Shown here one piece after another: positions 10,116 to 21,695 of a stretch of DNA of 64,000 nt. The notes under the pieces are model-generated. The model saw only the letters and a program-made list of their open reading frames with translations. It had not been told where the DNA came from and made no database searches. The stretch covers positions 1-64,000 of the forward strand of contig JANHCV010000016.1 in assembly GCA_025594325.1 (NCBI GenBank). Direction: 5' to 3'. Numbering within the stretch: the first letter of the stretch is position 1; every line of letters begins with the position of its first letter. Made by a program: the position numbers and the translations under genes. The DNA is from Blastocladiella emersonii ATCC 22665. Lineage: Eukaryota > Blastocladiomycota > Blastocladiomycetes > Blastocladiales > Blastocladiaceae.

Positions 10116-13100
10116 TCAGTCATCCTCGTCGCCGCCCAGTAGCCCGCCACTCCCGCCGACGGGCCTGTACTCGCGCAGGACCGCGGGGACCGACGTGACG
10201 GGCACGACGCCGAGCTCGGTGACGACGGCCGTGAGGAACTCGGGCGGCGCCACGTCGAACAGGAGGTGCACGTACCCGGCGGCCTTACCCCCCTCGTCCT
10301 CGCCGCTGCCGCCGGCGGCGCCAGCGCCCAGCTCGTTGAACACCATCGAGTCGAGATGAATCGCGTCGGTGAACTTGTACGTCTCGCACGCGACCATGAC
10401 GGGGATATTCGCGCGGGCGGCCATGAGCGCGACGGCGGCGCTCCCGACGCCGCCAAGGAGCGCACCGTTGCCCAGCATCCCGTGCGCGCCGAGGACGACC
10501 TTGGTCGCCTCGCGCAGGGCGAACCCGAGCCCCGTCATGCACGCGTAGGTGACCTTGATCCCAGCGTCGAGGAGACCACGCGCGAGGGGGCGGCCGTGGA
10601 GCCACGGCCGGGCGTCGACGACCACGGCGCGGAACGGGGTGCCCGCGGCGTGCGCGGCGAGGAGGACCGCCTCGACCGTCGAGCTGTGGCCGAACGTCAG
10701 GACCACGTCGCCGGGCTTGATCTTGGCCCTTGCGTGCTCGGCAATCGCCGCGCGCGCGTGCGTGATGCGTTCCGCGACGTAGGTGTCGATCCCGGCGACG
10801 AGCCGCGCGCGCGCGTCGCCGTCGTGCAGGTCGGGCGGGAGGACCGAGATCGCGTGTTTCAGCGCGCGGATCGCGTTGCCCATGCCGGGCGACAGCGGCC
10901 GGGTCTCGGCCAGGTACGCAATGTGCGCGCCGAGGTACTGCGTCAGGTGCCGCGGCAGGACCGCGCGCGGCGGCGTCGTGTAGTCGGCGATCAGCTGGCG
11001 GAACGCGGCCAGCATCGCCGCGCACCGCTCGTTGGCCCCCGCGAGGTGCAGGTGCGCCGTCTTGAGCGCCACGGTGACGACGGACGGGTGCAGCGGGAAC
11101 CCGTTGCGCGTCACGGTTGCCGTGGCGGGGTTGGCCTGCGCGCGCGCCGCGATGGACGGCGGGAGGTGCGACAGGTTCAGCGACGACCCGCTGAAGCTCG
11201 CGGTGCTCCCGGCCCGCGAACCGAGCTTGGTCGCGGCGAGCGGGACGGGGACGCGCGCTGAGCCGGGGCGCGCGGACGCGGGCGTGCGGGGCACGTCCTT
11301 GGTCGCGATCCGCGGCGAGGACGCCGGCGTCGTCTTGCTGGCGGCGGTGACCACGGCCTTGGGCTTGCCGCTCGCGCTCGCGGTGGTGCCGGACGCCTTG
11401 GCGGCCTCCTTGGCCGCGCGCTGCGCCTCCTGGTACGCGCGCCGCTCCGCCTTGGTCATGTCCTTGGTCGACTGCTTCTGCGGGCGGCTACCGTCGGCGG
11501 CGGCGACCTTGGCCGGCGGAGCCGCCGCGGGCTTGGCGGGCTGCTCCTTGGCCGGCAGCGGCGCGACGAGCGCGGCGGTCTTGATCGGCGTGACGGCCTT
11601 CCCCGTGGCCGCGCGAGCGGGCTTGGGCGTCTCGTCGCCCGCGGGAGCATCGATCGACGGCGGCGCGACCACGGCGCCGTCCGCTTTACGCTTCCGCACG
11701 CTCGACGGCGACCCACCCGCTGGACTCGGCGGGCGCGGCACGGGCTTCGCGGACGACTCGCGCGACTCGCTCCACGCGCGGTCCCACACGGACTCGGTGC
11801 GCGCGGTCGACCGCCCACGCTCGTCCTCGGTTGCGGTCCCGAAAACGCTGTCGCGGTCGCGGTCGCGGTCGGGCGAGCGGGCGCGCGACGGCGACCGCGC
11901 TACAGCACCGGGCACGGAAAACTCCTTGATCTCGGGCCGGCGCTCGCCGGTCGCAATCGCAGCGTTATGCGCGATCGCCGCCTTGAACGCGGCGTGGAAC
12001 ACGTTGCTCGCGTCGGTAGTCCCGAGCCTGACAGCGACCGTGACGGCGGCGGGCGGGACGTGCAGGCCCGCGGCGAAATCGGCGAGCGAGTGCCACGACC
12101 AGCCCGTCATGGTGCCGAGGATCGGCATCGGGTGCATCGCGGGCGTGATGTAGTGGTTGATGGCGACGGCGCGGCGAGGCGAGGCGGGGGCCAGCGAGAG
12201 CGCTGGGTCGTCGAGGGACATCAGCAGGCGGACTTTGCCCGCGCCCGTCTCCGGGACCAGCAGCTGGATCTCGCCGCGGCCGAGCTGTTTCCATGACCGC
12301 GACGGTTTGTCGTACCGGTACCCGATGCCGCGGCTACAGCGGGACGGGTGAGACGAGGGGGTTTGGGGGAGGGGAGCTGGTGCGAGCGTACATTTCCAGG
12401 ATCGCGCGCTCTTTGACCGGAGACTGGTCGCGCAGAAGTCCTCGGGCCTACACGAGATTAGTGAGCCTCCGCGCAGGAAGAGCCACACCGAGTGCAGAAC
12501 CGTACCTCGGTGGGACTCGCCGGCCGAATCATCGCCCAGTCAACGGCGGCCACGTCCGGCTGCGGCGACGCGGGCGAGTTGACCTGCGACGGCGGCTGGA
12601 CATGGACCGCGGCCTTCCCGCTCGCGGCCGCCGCCGCACCGTCGGGCTGCGGTGCCGCAGGATCCGACGGCTGTGCGGCACCCGAGGACAGCTTCCCGTT
12701 CCACCGGGCAGCCTCCTCGAACTTGGTCTTGAACCGCGCGGCGACAGTGGCATCGCGGAGGCGGACCGCGAGCATGAGCGGCTCGGCGGGTCCGTCCGAG
12801 ACGTCGGCGAGGGCGGTCCAGGTCCACGCGCGGTCTGACTTGGCCATGGGCGCGAGCTTCATCTCGGGGAGCAGCAGGTGGTTGGCGCACACTTTGAGCA
12901 CCTTGTCGCGGCGCATCAGGACGCGGACCTTGCCCGTGGCGCGGTGCTTGAGGAACTTGAGCTCGCCGACGCCGCGCTCCTTCCATTCGCCGGCGAGGTA
13001 GCGGAAGAGTTGGGCGCGGCTACGGTGAGTGGGTGTCAGTTGTGGCCGTGTGAGGAAGGGAGGGAGGGAGGGGAAACGTACGCCTCGAAGATGGGATCCT

Positions 13101-15051
13101 CGTCCTCGTTCTCGAGCTTGACGCCGACGAGCTTGTCGAGCTTGACCACGGGCTCAAAGTGCACGTTGGGCTCCGACTCGTCAGCTTGGTCATTGTCGTC
13201 GTCGTCGCCTTGGTCGTCTGCGTCCGCATCGTCGGCCACCTTGACGGGTGCCGCAGCAGCAGCGGGCTTCGTAGCCTCGGCCGACGGCGACTTGCGCTCG
13301 GGCGTGGAGCCCTTGAGGAACGCGTGCCGCGTCTCGGGAACCGTCGGCGATGCCGGCTGAGATGCCGGCGCCGAGTCAGTGACCGCGGGCCACGCGAAGA
13401 CGGCCTGCGCGGGCGACTGCGGGAGGGCGATGGCCGCGACGGCCGGCTTGGGCTCGGCCACCGCTTCAGCACCCACTCCCGCCTCGGGCGTCGCCACAGG
13501 CACCGGCGTACCTGGCCCGCCCGGCACGGCGGTCCCCGCCGCGACCATCGCGTTCCACCGGGCAGCCTCGTTGAACTTGGCCGCGAACAGGTTAGCGACG
13601 TCGGCGTCGCGGACACGGATCGCGAGGGTCTGTGGTGCGACGACGCCGTCGGCGAAATCGGCGAGCGCGGTCCACACCCACGCGCGGTCCGACTTGGCCA
13701 TGGGCACGAGCTTCATCTCGGGCGTGATGAGGTGGTTGGCGCATACCTTGAGGACCTTGTCGCGGCGCATGACAAGGCGGATTTTGCCCGAGTCGCGGTG
13801 CATCAGCAGCCGCAGGTCCCCTGTGCCGCGTTCTTTCCAGTCGCCGCCAAGGTAGCGGTACAGGCGCGCACGGCTACAGGTGCGACGGGGGGTGCGGGTG
13901 AGAACGGGCGAAGTGAGGACAGGTGAGAGGGCGGCGTACATGGTGAGCAGCGTTGTCTCGTCGTCCGTCTCAGACTTGACCTCGACGAGCGTGTCGAGCT
14001 TGAGGACCGGCTCAAAGTGGACGTCGGGCTCGGTCTCGTCGGGCTGGTCGTCGTTGCCATCGGCCGCGTCGTCCTCGGTCGCGGGCTAGTTGACACGGTG
14101 CGTTAGCGAAGCACACATCGCCGACCCACGGCCACACGTACCGGCCCGCTCTTGTGCGGCGCGACGGGCGACGGCGGGAGCGCCGTATTGTTCGAGACCC
14201 ACTGTGCGGGCGCCGGTCCCGCCTTGTCGCTCGCGGACGTGGGCGAGTCGCCGAGCGAGACAGCCTCGCTGCTGACGGCGGGCACCGTGATCGCCGCGAA
14301 CCCCGCGACCGCGGCGGGCCCCTCCTCGTCGCCCGTGACGACCGCAGGCGCGCCAGGCCCACCCGGCGTCGCGGTCCCGGCGGCAATGCGGCGGTTCCAC
14401 TCCTTGGCCTCGTCGAACTTGGCGAGCATACGGTGCGCGGTGGCAGCGTCGCGGAGGCGGACGGCAAGGGTAACGGGTTCGGGCACGGCGGCGGCGCCGT
14501 CGCTGAGATCCGCGAGGGCGCGCCAGGTGAGGGCGCGGTCCGAGTTGATGATCGGGAGGAGCTTGAGCTCGGGCGCGACGTGGTGGTTGGCGCAGATCTT
14601 GTGGGTCTTGTCGCGGCGCATCACCAGGCGGACCTTGCCCGTGCGCGAGTGCATGAGCAGGCGCAGGGTGCCGGTCCCGCGCTCTTTCCATTCCTTGGCG
14701 GTCTTGGACTCGGGGACGGCGTACAGCTTGGCGCGGCTACATGTCAAGGCGTCAGACTCTAGGGAGTGACGTACGAGTGCAGGGCAAGACGGACACGACA
14801 AAGATCGGCTCCTCGTCCTCCTCGTTGGTCTTGACGTCGACGAGCTTGTCGAGCTTGAGGACGGGCTCAAAGTGGACGTCGGGCTCGGCCTCGTCGGCCT
14901 TTTCATCATCGTCGTCGCCTCCATCATCGGTATCCTGGACCTGCTTGGCCGGTGCTGGCGCAGCGAACAGCATCGACGCGGGTTTCCCACGGCCCGGCGC
15001 AGCAGCCGCGGGCGTCTCGGCCTTGGGAGCCGTCGTCGCCTTGGTCGGCAT
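10116..15051 (-). CDS. four Ran-binding domains fused to an eIF2B-delta-like protein
   Basis: Seven exons (15051-14795, 14736-14142, 14085-13940, 13873-13082, 13019-12506, 12447-12392, 12333-10116) sum to 1526 codons with consistent phases. Ran-binding domains lie at about residues 58-200, 304-445, 568-710 and 787-900. The first three keep VHFEPV, WKERG.G, LVMRRDK/LMRRDK and NH. The fourth is degenerate: it lacks the acidic VHFEPV lead and RRDK, but keeps WKQLGRGE and WSWHSLADFA. A Ser/Pro linker then leads to STKDMTKAERRAYQEAQRAA (near 1080) and a complete eIF2B-delta core (about 1190-1515), with RPLSPGMG, LTFGHSSTV, CETYKF, HLDSMVFNELG and PPEFLTAVVTELG. The fourth domain and the eIF2B part share one uninterrupted exon, so the join does not depend on a splice model. 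The ordinary delta gene lies 217 bp upstream on the same strand, suggesting tandem duplication and domain capture. Function is unknown; a Ran-responsive eIF2B subunit is speculation. Confidence 0.85.
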
Positions 15052-15268
15052 GGTGGGTCTGCAAGTGGTGTGCAGTGCAGAGCAAGTTGGCGCAAGAGGG
15101 GGAGCGAAAGTCACTCACGAAACGTGCGAACAGAAACGCGTCGCGACGCGTGCTCGCGTGATCCGTCGCCGTCGCGTTTTTCACTGTTCGTCGCGCTTTT
15201 CGCCGCGGTGATTACACAAAAAAGAGGGTTCGCTAGATTGATGGTAACAGACAGAGACTCGAGAAAGC

Positions 15269-16750
15269 TCAGCGGTGCGACTCGAGCAGCGGCTTGTACT
15301 CGCGCAGCACAACGGGGACCGAGGTGACGGGGACGAGGCCGAGCTCGGTGATGACGACGGTGAGGAACTCGGGCGGCGTCACGTCGAACAGGAGGTTGAG
15401 CGCCTTGAGCGGGGCCGCGCCCTTACTCGCTGGTCCCGTGGTCGCGACGGACCGCAGGAGGTCGGACGGGTCGCCGAGCTCGTTGAAGACGATCGAGTCG
15501 AGGTGGATCGCGTTGGAGAACTTGTACGTCTCGCAGGTGACGATGACGGGGATGTTGGCGCGGGCGGCGATGAGGGCGACCTGGGCGGACCCGGCGCGCG
15601 CGAGGAGGGCGCCGTTGGCGAGCAGGCCGTTGGCGCCGAGCAGGACCTTGGTGGCCTCGCGCATCGCGTACGCGACGCCGCTGATGAGCACGTAGGTGGT
15701 CGGGATCCCCGCGGCGAGCAGGGCGCGGGCCATGCGGCGGCCCTCGAGGCGCGGGCGCGCGTCCACGACAATGGCGCGGAACTTGCGGCCGCGGGCCTGC
15801 GCGGCGAGCAGCACGTGGCGCACCGTCGACGAGTGGCCGAACGTCAGGATCACGTCGCCGTCCTTGATCTTGGACACGCCGATCTCGGCGAGCCCGTGCA
15901 GCGCCATGGTGATGCGCTCCTGGATGAAGGTGTCAATGTGCTCGAGCAGCTGCTCCTTGGCGTCCTTGTCGGGGAGGTCCGGGGCGAGGACCGAGATCTC
16001 GTGCTTGAGCTGGCGGATGGCGCTGCCCATGCCGGGCGACAGCGGGCGGATGTCGGACAGGTACGAGATGTGGTTGCCGAGGTGCTGGGTGAGGTGGCGC
16101 GACAGCACCGCGTCGTTGGGCGTCGCGTAGTCGGCGATCAGGTTCTTGAACGCCTCGAGCATGGCGCGGCACCGCGCGTTGGACCCGCCCAGCCGGTTGT
16201 CGGCCATCTGCAGCCCGACCTGCACCACGGCCGGGTGCAGCGCGCGCGAGTGCGGACCCGACGCCGTGTACCCGGCGAGCTTGCGCTCGTGCAGCGGCGT
16301 CGGCAGGTGCGCGAACAGGGACATGGTCTTGCTCGCGGGCGCGGCCGCGGGGGCCGCGGTCCCCGGCCGCGTCAGGTTGCCGACCGACCCCGCGACCGAG
16401 CTGTTGGCGCGCAGCAGCGAGCTCGACGACCCGCCGAGCGCCGCCGTGGTGTCGGCAGCGGAGGATGGCGCAGCCTTGCTGTCACCACCAGCCGCGCCCT
16501 GCGCCGCCGCCTTCTTGCCGCCAGCCTGCGCGGAGGCACCCGCGGGCGCCTTGCCGCTACCGCCGGCGGCCTTCATGGCCTCCTTGGCGGCGCGCTGGGC
16601 CTCCTGGTACGCGCGGCGCTCGGCCTTGGTCATGTCCTTGGCCGACTTTTTGATGGGACGGCCCTCGGCGTCGAGCTGGATCGCGGGCGCGGCGGGCGCG
16701 GCGGCGGCGGAAGCGGGTGCCGGTTCGGCGGCTTGCTTTACGTTGCTCAT
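15269..16750 (-). CDS. GCD2: translation initiation factor eIF2B subunit delta (Gcd2 family)
   Basis: One uninterrupted frame of 493 residues. The N-terminal part is Ala-rich and carries SAKDMTKAERRAYQEAQRAA, a charged motif typical of the delta subunit. The core has RPLSPGMGSAIRQLKHEIS, ILTFGHSSTVRHVLL, ATKVLLGANGLLANGALL, CETYKFSNAIHLDSIVFN and PPEFLTVVITELGLVPVTS. eIF2B is the guanine-nucleotide exchange factor for eIF2. The delta subunit sits in the alpha-beta-delta regulatory core that senses phosphorylated eIF2-alpha, in the cytosol. The start at 16750 matches the family; an in-frame ATG at 16852 would add an implausible hydrophobic leader. It lies in tandem with the RanBD fusion and is intronless, while the fusion has six introns, all upstream of its eIF2B part. 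Confidence 0.95.
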   Translation of the reverse strand: MSNVKQAAEPAPASAAAAPAAPAIQLDAEGRPIKKSAKDMTKAERRAYQEAQRAAKEAMKAAGGSGKAPAGASAQAGGKKAAAQGAAGGDSKAAPSSAADTTAALGGSSSSLLRANSSVAGSVGNLTRPGTAAPAAAPASKTMSLFAHLPTPLHERKLAGYTASGPHSRALHPAVVQVGLQMADNRLGGSNARCRAMLEAFKNLIADYATPNDAVLSRHLTQHLGNHISYLSDIRPLSPGMGSAIRQLKHEISVLAPDLPDKDAKEQLLEHIDTFIQERITMALHGLAEIGVSKIKDGDVILTFGHSSTVRHVLLAAQARGRKFRAIVVDARPRLEGRRMARALLAAGIPTTYVLISGVAYAMREATKVLLGANGLLANGALLARAGSAQVALIAARANIPVIVTCETYKFSNAIHLDSIVFNELGDPSDLLRSVATTGPASKGAAPLKALNLLFDVTPPEFLTVVITELGLVPVTSVPVVLREYKPLLESHR

Positions 16751-17020
16751 GGTGTCGATTGCGTAGCGGGTAGGGTGGTCGGGGTGCGTGGAGGAGAGCA
16801 GTGAAAGCCAGCTCGCGACGAACAGAAAGAGAGAGGAACGGCGATCCGTCACGCGAGCTCACCCGACGCGGTCCGGCGAGTCCGACGCGTGTTCTCCCCG
16901 CCCTGGCTCGAGTTCTCAGCACGGCCGCCCCGCCCGCCATCCGCCCTCCCGCACCCGGAACCGACTCTCTGCACTGCATCGACACCCTACCCCTAGCACG
17001 ACCCCCACACGACATCTGCC
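16751..17020. promoter_or_regulatory. bidirectional promoter region, eIF2B-delta and ERH
   Basis: 270 bp separate the divergent start codons of eIF2B-delta (-) and ERH (+), so both promoters must share it. No TATA box is evident. Confidence 0.55.
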
Positions 17021-17957
17021 ATGGACATTGTATGTTGGCGCTACGCTACGCCGCGGCCCGCTGCTGCTGCGCGCGACCAGACGGCCTCCTGACGTCCCCG
17101 CTCTCTATGAACAGCAAACGCATACCCTGGTGCTCATGCAGCGCACCAACAAGCTGTCGTCGCGCATGTTCTACGACTACGAGAGCGTGTACGCGGCCAT
17201 GGAGGGCATCATCGCGCTGTTCGAGGAGAAGCTCAAGAACGAGCGCGCCAAGGTCGAGACCCTCAAGTACACGGAGAACGACGTCGAGGCCTTCATCGAC
17301 GACCTGGCCGACGTCGTGTGCCTCATGTGCGTTTCGACTCATCATCACCGCCTGATCACCACCCCTCGCGCTCACCTCCCGCCCCCTCCGACCCGCGTCT
17401 ATAGTCGCGAAGAACTCAGCCCCGGCGTGTACGGCTACGCGCCAAAGAACGCCGCGTGGCTCAAGCAGTTCATCCGCCCCGTGCTCGCCCGCAAGGCCGC
17501 CGCCCTCGCCAAGATCCACGGCGGCGCACCATCTTCCAGCAACGCCCGCGCCTCGTTCGGCACCCGCATGGACCACGGCGCGCCCGGCGGTGGTGGCCGC
17601 GGCGGCGCAGGAGGCCCGCGCAAGGGCGGCAACGGCAACGGGCACGGTAACGGCAACAAGGCGGCGACGGACGGCGACATTAACAAGCGGCTCGGGAACA
17701 AGGGCGGCAACAAGAAGGCCAACGCCGAGCCCGGCATCTTCGTCGTCCCATCAACCATCGGCAAGGGCGTGTCCAAGCGCAAGGGCGGCAACAAGGGCAA
17801 CGCCGCCGTCGACCTCTCGGGCAAGGGCGGCGTCCAGCTCATGACCCAGGCCTACGCCCAGAAGATGAACCTCGTCGGCAACGGCGCGTCCCTCGCCGGC
17901 GGCAACCGCGGTAACGGCAACGGCGGCGGTGGCGGCAAGGGCAAGAAGCGCCACTGA
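17021..17957 (+). CDS. ERH: enhancer of rudimentary homologue (ERH) with Gly/Asn/Lys-rich extension
   Basis: Three exons (17021-17029, 17115-17326, 17405-17957) give 257 residues. The first exon encodes only Met-Asp-Ile before a GTATGT donor. Residues 1-105 match ERH: HTLVLMQRTNKLSSRMFYDY, ESVYAAMEGIIALFEEKLK and VEAFIDDLADVVCL, followed by NAAWLKQFIRPVLARKA. ERH is a small nuclear homodimer. In fission yeast Erh1 works with Mmi1 in RNA elimination, and in animals ERH binds DGCR8. Most ERH proteins stop near residue 104. Here about 150 more residues follow, rich in Gly, Asn and Lys (GGNKGN-like units), and end GKGKKRH. This positively charged tail could bind RNA; that is inference. The tail is in the same exon as the C-terminal helix of the ERH fold. 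Confidence 0.93.
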
Positions 17958-18099
17958 TCAACGACTCGCTCGCCCGCTTCTCAACCTGAACCGTTTGGAC
18001 ACTCGTATGACAACCACAAAAAAAAATACATTTACAGATATCTGCACAACAACAACCAAACTAGTTAACTCTTGGCTCGCGTGTCCGTGCCCGGATCAA

Positions 18100-20117
18100 T
18101 CACTGCCCGAGGCGGCGACGCTTCATCGACAGCGGACCCGGCTTGTACGCGCCCTTGGCCTTGCGCTTGGACAGCCGCGCCGACGACCGCGTCGTGCGCG
18201 TCTCGCCCTCGCCCTCGTCGTCGTCGTCCGACGCCGGCGTGTCGGGGAACTCGGGCGTCGGCGGCTCGTCCGGCCGCTCGGCCGTCGGCGGCGTCGCGAT
18301 GCGGCGCTGGGTGCGACGCGTGGTCGGACGCACCACGACCATCTCCTCCTCCTCCTCCTGCTGCTCGAGCTCGTCCTCGTCGTCGCTGTCAGCGGCGATC
18401 GGCGTGGTCGACGCGGGACGGCTCGAGATGCGCGCCGAGCGGCGGGTGCCCGTCGAGCGGGACGACGACGACGCGGCGGGGGCGTCATCGTCGCTGTCGT
18501 CATCGTCGTCGTCCGTCGGCCCACTGCGGCGGCTGCGGCGGCCGCCCGTCGACCGGCGCGTGCCCGTCGTGGTCTCTCCGGCGTCCTTTGCGGCCTTCTG
18601 GCGGCGGAACGCCTCGACGCCCTGCACCGAGAGCTCCTGGAACTCCTCCTCGGAGAGCCCGCGGCCCGCGAGGACGGCAGCGCGGATCTCGGCCCACTGC
18701 GGGTCGGCAAACGTCTTGGGCAGCGACTCGAGCGGGGGCTGGCCGGGCTCGCGCTCGAGCGTGAACCGGTACACCTTGAACCCGGTCGGCCCGTCCTCGT
18801 ACGTCCAGTCGGTGCACTTGTACAGGCCGTCGTAGCGGTACAGGCCGTGCGGGGCGTGCTCGTAGCCGGACTTGGGCCCGCGGACCACGCGGATCGACCG
18901 GCCCAGGTCGTACGACTTGATGAAGGCCGCGTTGCGCGAGCTGAGCTCCATGTCCATGGTTTGCGGCGCTGTACGAAGGTTCTTTTCGGAGAGGGCGCGG
19001 CCGCCGCTGCCCGAGAAGATGATGCGGTCGCCCTCGTCGATGTCGCCGTCGTAGCCCTACAGCAGACCAGTCGTGATTAGCCTGATTTGGCAGCGAGGTA
19101 GCCGGAAAGACGTACCCCGTTGCAGGTAATCGACCACACGCCATATTCGTGGTGGCCCGCGATGCCAGGGACGAGACCACTGGAAGAGAGAACGAGTCAG
19201 TCGTATCCGGCGACCTCCGTCGCGATGAGTGCGCCGTACCGGTGAACGCCAGCTTCCTACACATCCGCAAAGCGTCATTCGTGAGCAATTTGTAGCGGTG
19301 GAGGTCCACGGAGGTGAGTCGCACATGAGCGCACTTGCGGAACCCGAACAGCGAGCCGACGGGCACGTTGGGGATCGGGCCAAACTTGCGCTTGGCCGGG
19401 GACGGCTCCTTCTTCATGATCTCGTACGGCAGCGAGAAGAAGAACGTGTCCGACTTGGCGTCGTGGGCGAGCATCTGCTTGCGGCGGATCTCGCTGCGCG
19501 ACGCCGCGCTACCGTCCTCGTCCTACATCGAGTGTTCACGCTGTGTCAGGGGGGCATTGCAACGGGTCGAAAGAGCAGCTCACGTACGAGCTCCATGAAC
19601 TCCTCGTCGTCGTTGGAACGAGAGGCGCGGGTACGACCGAGCTTCGCCGCGGTGCGGCCGCGGGCAGCACTGCGCAGCGTGCGAGGAGCGGGCCGCTCGC
19701 TCGCGGCGTCGTACTCGTCGTCGTCGTCGTCGTCACCAGCAGCGCGCCGGCGGCGAGTCTGCTTGGCCGCGGGTGCGGAAGACGTCGAACTGGACGAGCG
19801 AGCCAGCGTCGAGACAGAGTCAATCGCTATACCAAGAATAGAGTCAGCGACGAGCTACAGACTAAGCGAGTACGACTGACAGTACAGGCAGTGGCGAGAA
19901 GATCGCGCATGCGATCCATGTTGCGCTGGCGGCGAGCCGCAAGGTCCTCCTCGCCTTCATCATCCTCGTCCTCGTCCTCGTCCTCGTCCTCTGCGGGCTC
20001 CTCCTGGGCGACCTCGTCGTCCGAGCTCTGGTTCTCGGGCTGCGTCACGGCCGCAGCGTCGGCAGCGTCGTCCGATTCATCGTCGCGACGCGCGGGCAGG
20101 TTCTTAAAGCGTGGCAT
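18100..20117 (-). CDS. SRA/YDG-domain protein (UHRF1-type methyl-DNA reader fold)
   Basis: Six exons (20117-19886, 19826-19588, 19522-19325, 19256-19240, 19179-19116, 19056-18100) give 568 residues. The N-terminus is very acidic (EDEDEDEDEDDEGEEDLAAR), followed by Ser/Arg-rich sequence. The SRA domain spans about residues 207-345: VPVGSLFGFRKCAHEAGVHR, VPGIAGHHEYGVWSITCNGG, YDGDIDEGDRIIFSGSGGR, NAAFIKSYDLGRSIRVVRG, YRYDGLYKCTDW and RFTLEREPGQPP. The exon encoding EAGVHR is only 17 nt long. In UHRF1 this fold binds hemimethylated CpG by flipping out 5-methylcytosine. The YDG motif and the SGSGGR loop used there are present. No PHD, RING or ubiquitin-like domain is encoded, so it is not a full UHRF1. 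The C-terminus is Asp/Glu/Ser/Arg-rich and ends in a basic KRRRLGQ, consistent with nuclear localisation. A smaller paralogue lies at 51.8 kb. Confidence 0.88.
19240..19256 (-). other. 17-nt microexon encoding EAGVHR of the SRA domain
   Basis: Flanked by introns of 68 bp (19257-19324) and 60 bp (19180-19239), this 17-nt exon is the only way to supply the conserved AGVHR motif and keep frame into GLVPGIAGHH. Its sequence is gaagctggcgttcaccg on the coding strand. The same 17-nt size and phases recur in the paralogue at 51988-52004. Confidence 0.85.
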
Positions 20118-20711
20118 TGCAAAGAAGCTGATAATGGTTGGGAGCAGAGGTCCCTGTTGGGAGGCAAGAGAGAGCGTGAGGTCAGCCAGCTGTGACGCAG
20201 CGAGGGCGCCGGCCCTCGGCGAAGGAAAGTGATACGACGGACCATGTGACCTGATTCAATGACCAAAACGCGTTCAAGGCCGCTTCCAAACTCGCACCCC
20301 CTCCCTTGAACCCTTATCCCATGAACTCTCAATGCAACTCCATGCAAAACGGTCTATACAGCTTGGCTCAATCGGGGCCGGTCGATGGCAGGCAGGAACC
20401 CTACCTTTGTCATGCGGGACAGGTTACTCGACTGTGCTGCGGCGATGACCCTTCCCGCACAAGCACCACATCCTGTCGTCAGTCTAACAAATTCGGACTC
20501 TGCAGTTGGATTACTGAGATGCGCGAGTCTTGGAGCTTGCCCAAGTCAGCATGGGCCTCGTGTCGTGCTCATAGTGCGCTCAGACGCTCTCTATCTATAC
20601 CAAAGAGACTCCCTTTCTTCGTGCACCGAGTCCGGTAACCACGGCCTCGCCCTCGCGCGCAAGGCATAACCGCTCAACTGACCGCTTGCTGTGAGGCTAG
20701 TCGCCCCGCGG
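20118..20711. other. intergenic between SRA gene and left palindrome arm
   Basis: 594 bp with lower GC than its surroundings. It must include the SRA promoter (the gene starts at 20117 on the minus strand). No tRNA, repeat or convincing frame is visible. The palindrome arm begins at its right edge. Confidence 0.5.
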
Positions 20712-21695
20712 CCCGCTCTCGCTCTTGCTCTGTCGAAAGTTTTCCGGGGTCACTTTTCTCGCGCTCTGGCTTTTACTGTGGTGCTCTGCGCTGAGCTGGT
20801 TTACTCGGAAAGATGACGCGAAAATGCCTTAGTTGCTTTGTGCGCGCGCCTGGAAAGTGGCCGATGACACCATATGAGCTCTGGCACATCTTTCGTTGCG
20901 GTTACGATAACCCTACGTTGCTACTTTACGTCTGGCCCAGTCTGATCTATAGCGGAAGCTCGACGCGAGGGATGCCTGCGCGGTCCGTACGCGCTAGCGC
21001 GAACCCTCTCCCCTCTCGGCCAACGTTCTGCAGCCGCGAGCGAGGCGTATGTCGGAGACTCCAACAACACGACGCGCACTGGTGAGGTCCGATTGAGCGC
21101 GTGAGAGGACGTGACGCGACGCGACCACTCTTGTCGTCAAGCACGGGTTGGTCCAGCCTTGTGTCGATACGTAGACCGTCGCTTCTTGCGGTGCGGGGCC
21201 AGACGTGAGGAACAGATCATCGCGGCCATTGACAACGACCACGAAACCGAGGAGATTGCCGCGGTGGCCGTCGCGCAGGCGGCTCTCTTATACACCAGCA
21301 CGATCCGTCGGTTGCGCTGGAACCGCTTGAAGCGTGCAAGTCATCGTCGTGGCTCCGGCGGTTCACGACCGCGGCGGTGGCCGTCATCGTGGCCACAAAG
21401 TGACACGGACACGACGCGAGTATGCCTCGACCTCGTCCTCGCGAGGGCTGTGCTATGTATCAGTGGGATTAAACGGCTGGACCCCCCCTCTGAAAGAGCA
21501 TCGTCACGAGCTTGAACAACTGAGTAGCTCGAGCTGATTGTCGGCCGTGGCAATGGCGGCGGCGCGACCGACACGGAGCGCGTGCGAGAGGGCGGGCGAG
21601 GAGTGAAACGCCGGCACGTCGTCGCCCGGAAGACGACACTGCCCAACGGTATATTATGACTCAGGCCGCTGTGACGACCACCACAGTAAAGTGAT
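20712..21695. other. non-coding part of left arm (outer)
   Basis: 984 bp outside the tRNA gene. It contains a 134-codon frame at 21111-21515 (+) with no recognised family and a basic, shadow-like composition. No RNA or repeat structure is recognised. The mirror is 31637-32620. Confidence 0.5.

Noticed and set aside
21111-21515. 134-codon frame in both palindrome arms
   Set aside because: It has shadow-like basic composition and no recognisable domain; conservation between arms reflects DNA identity, not selection.
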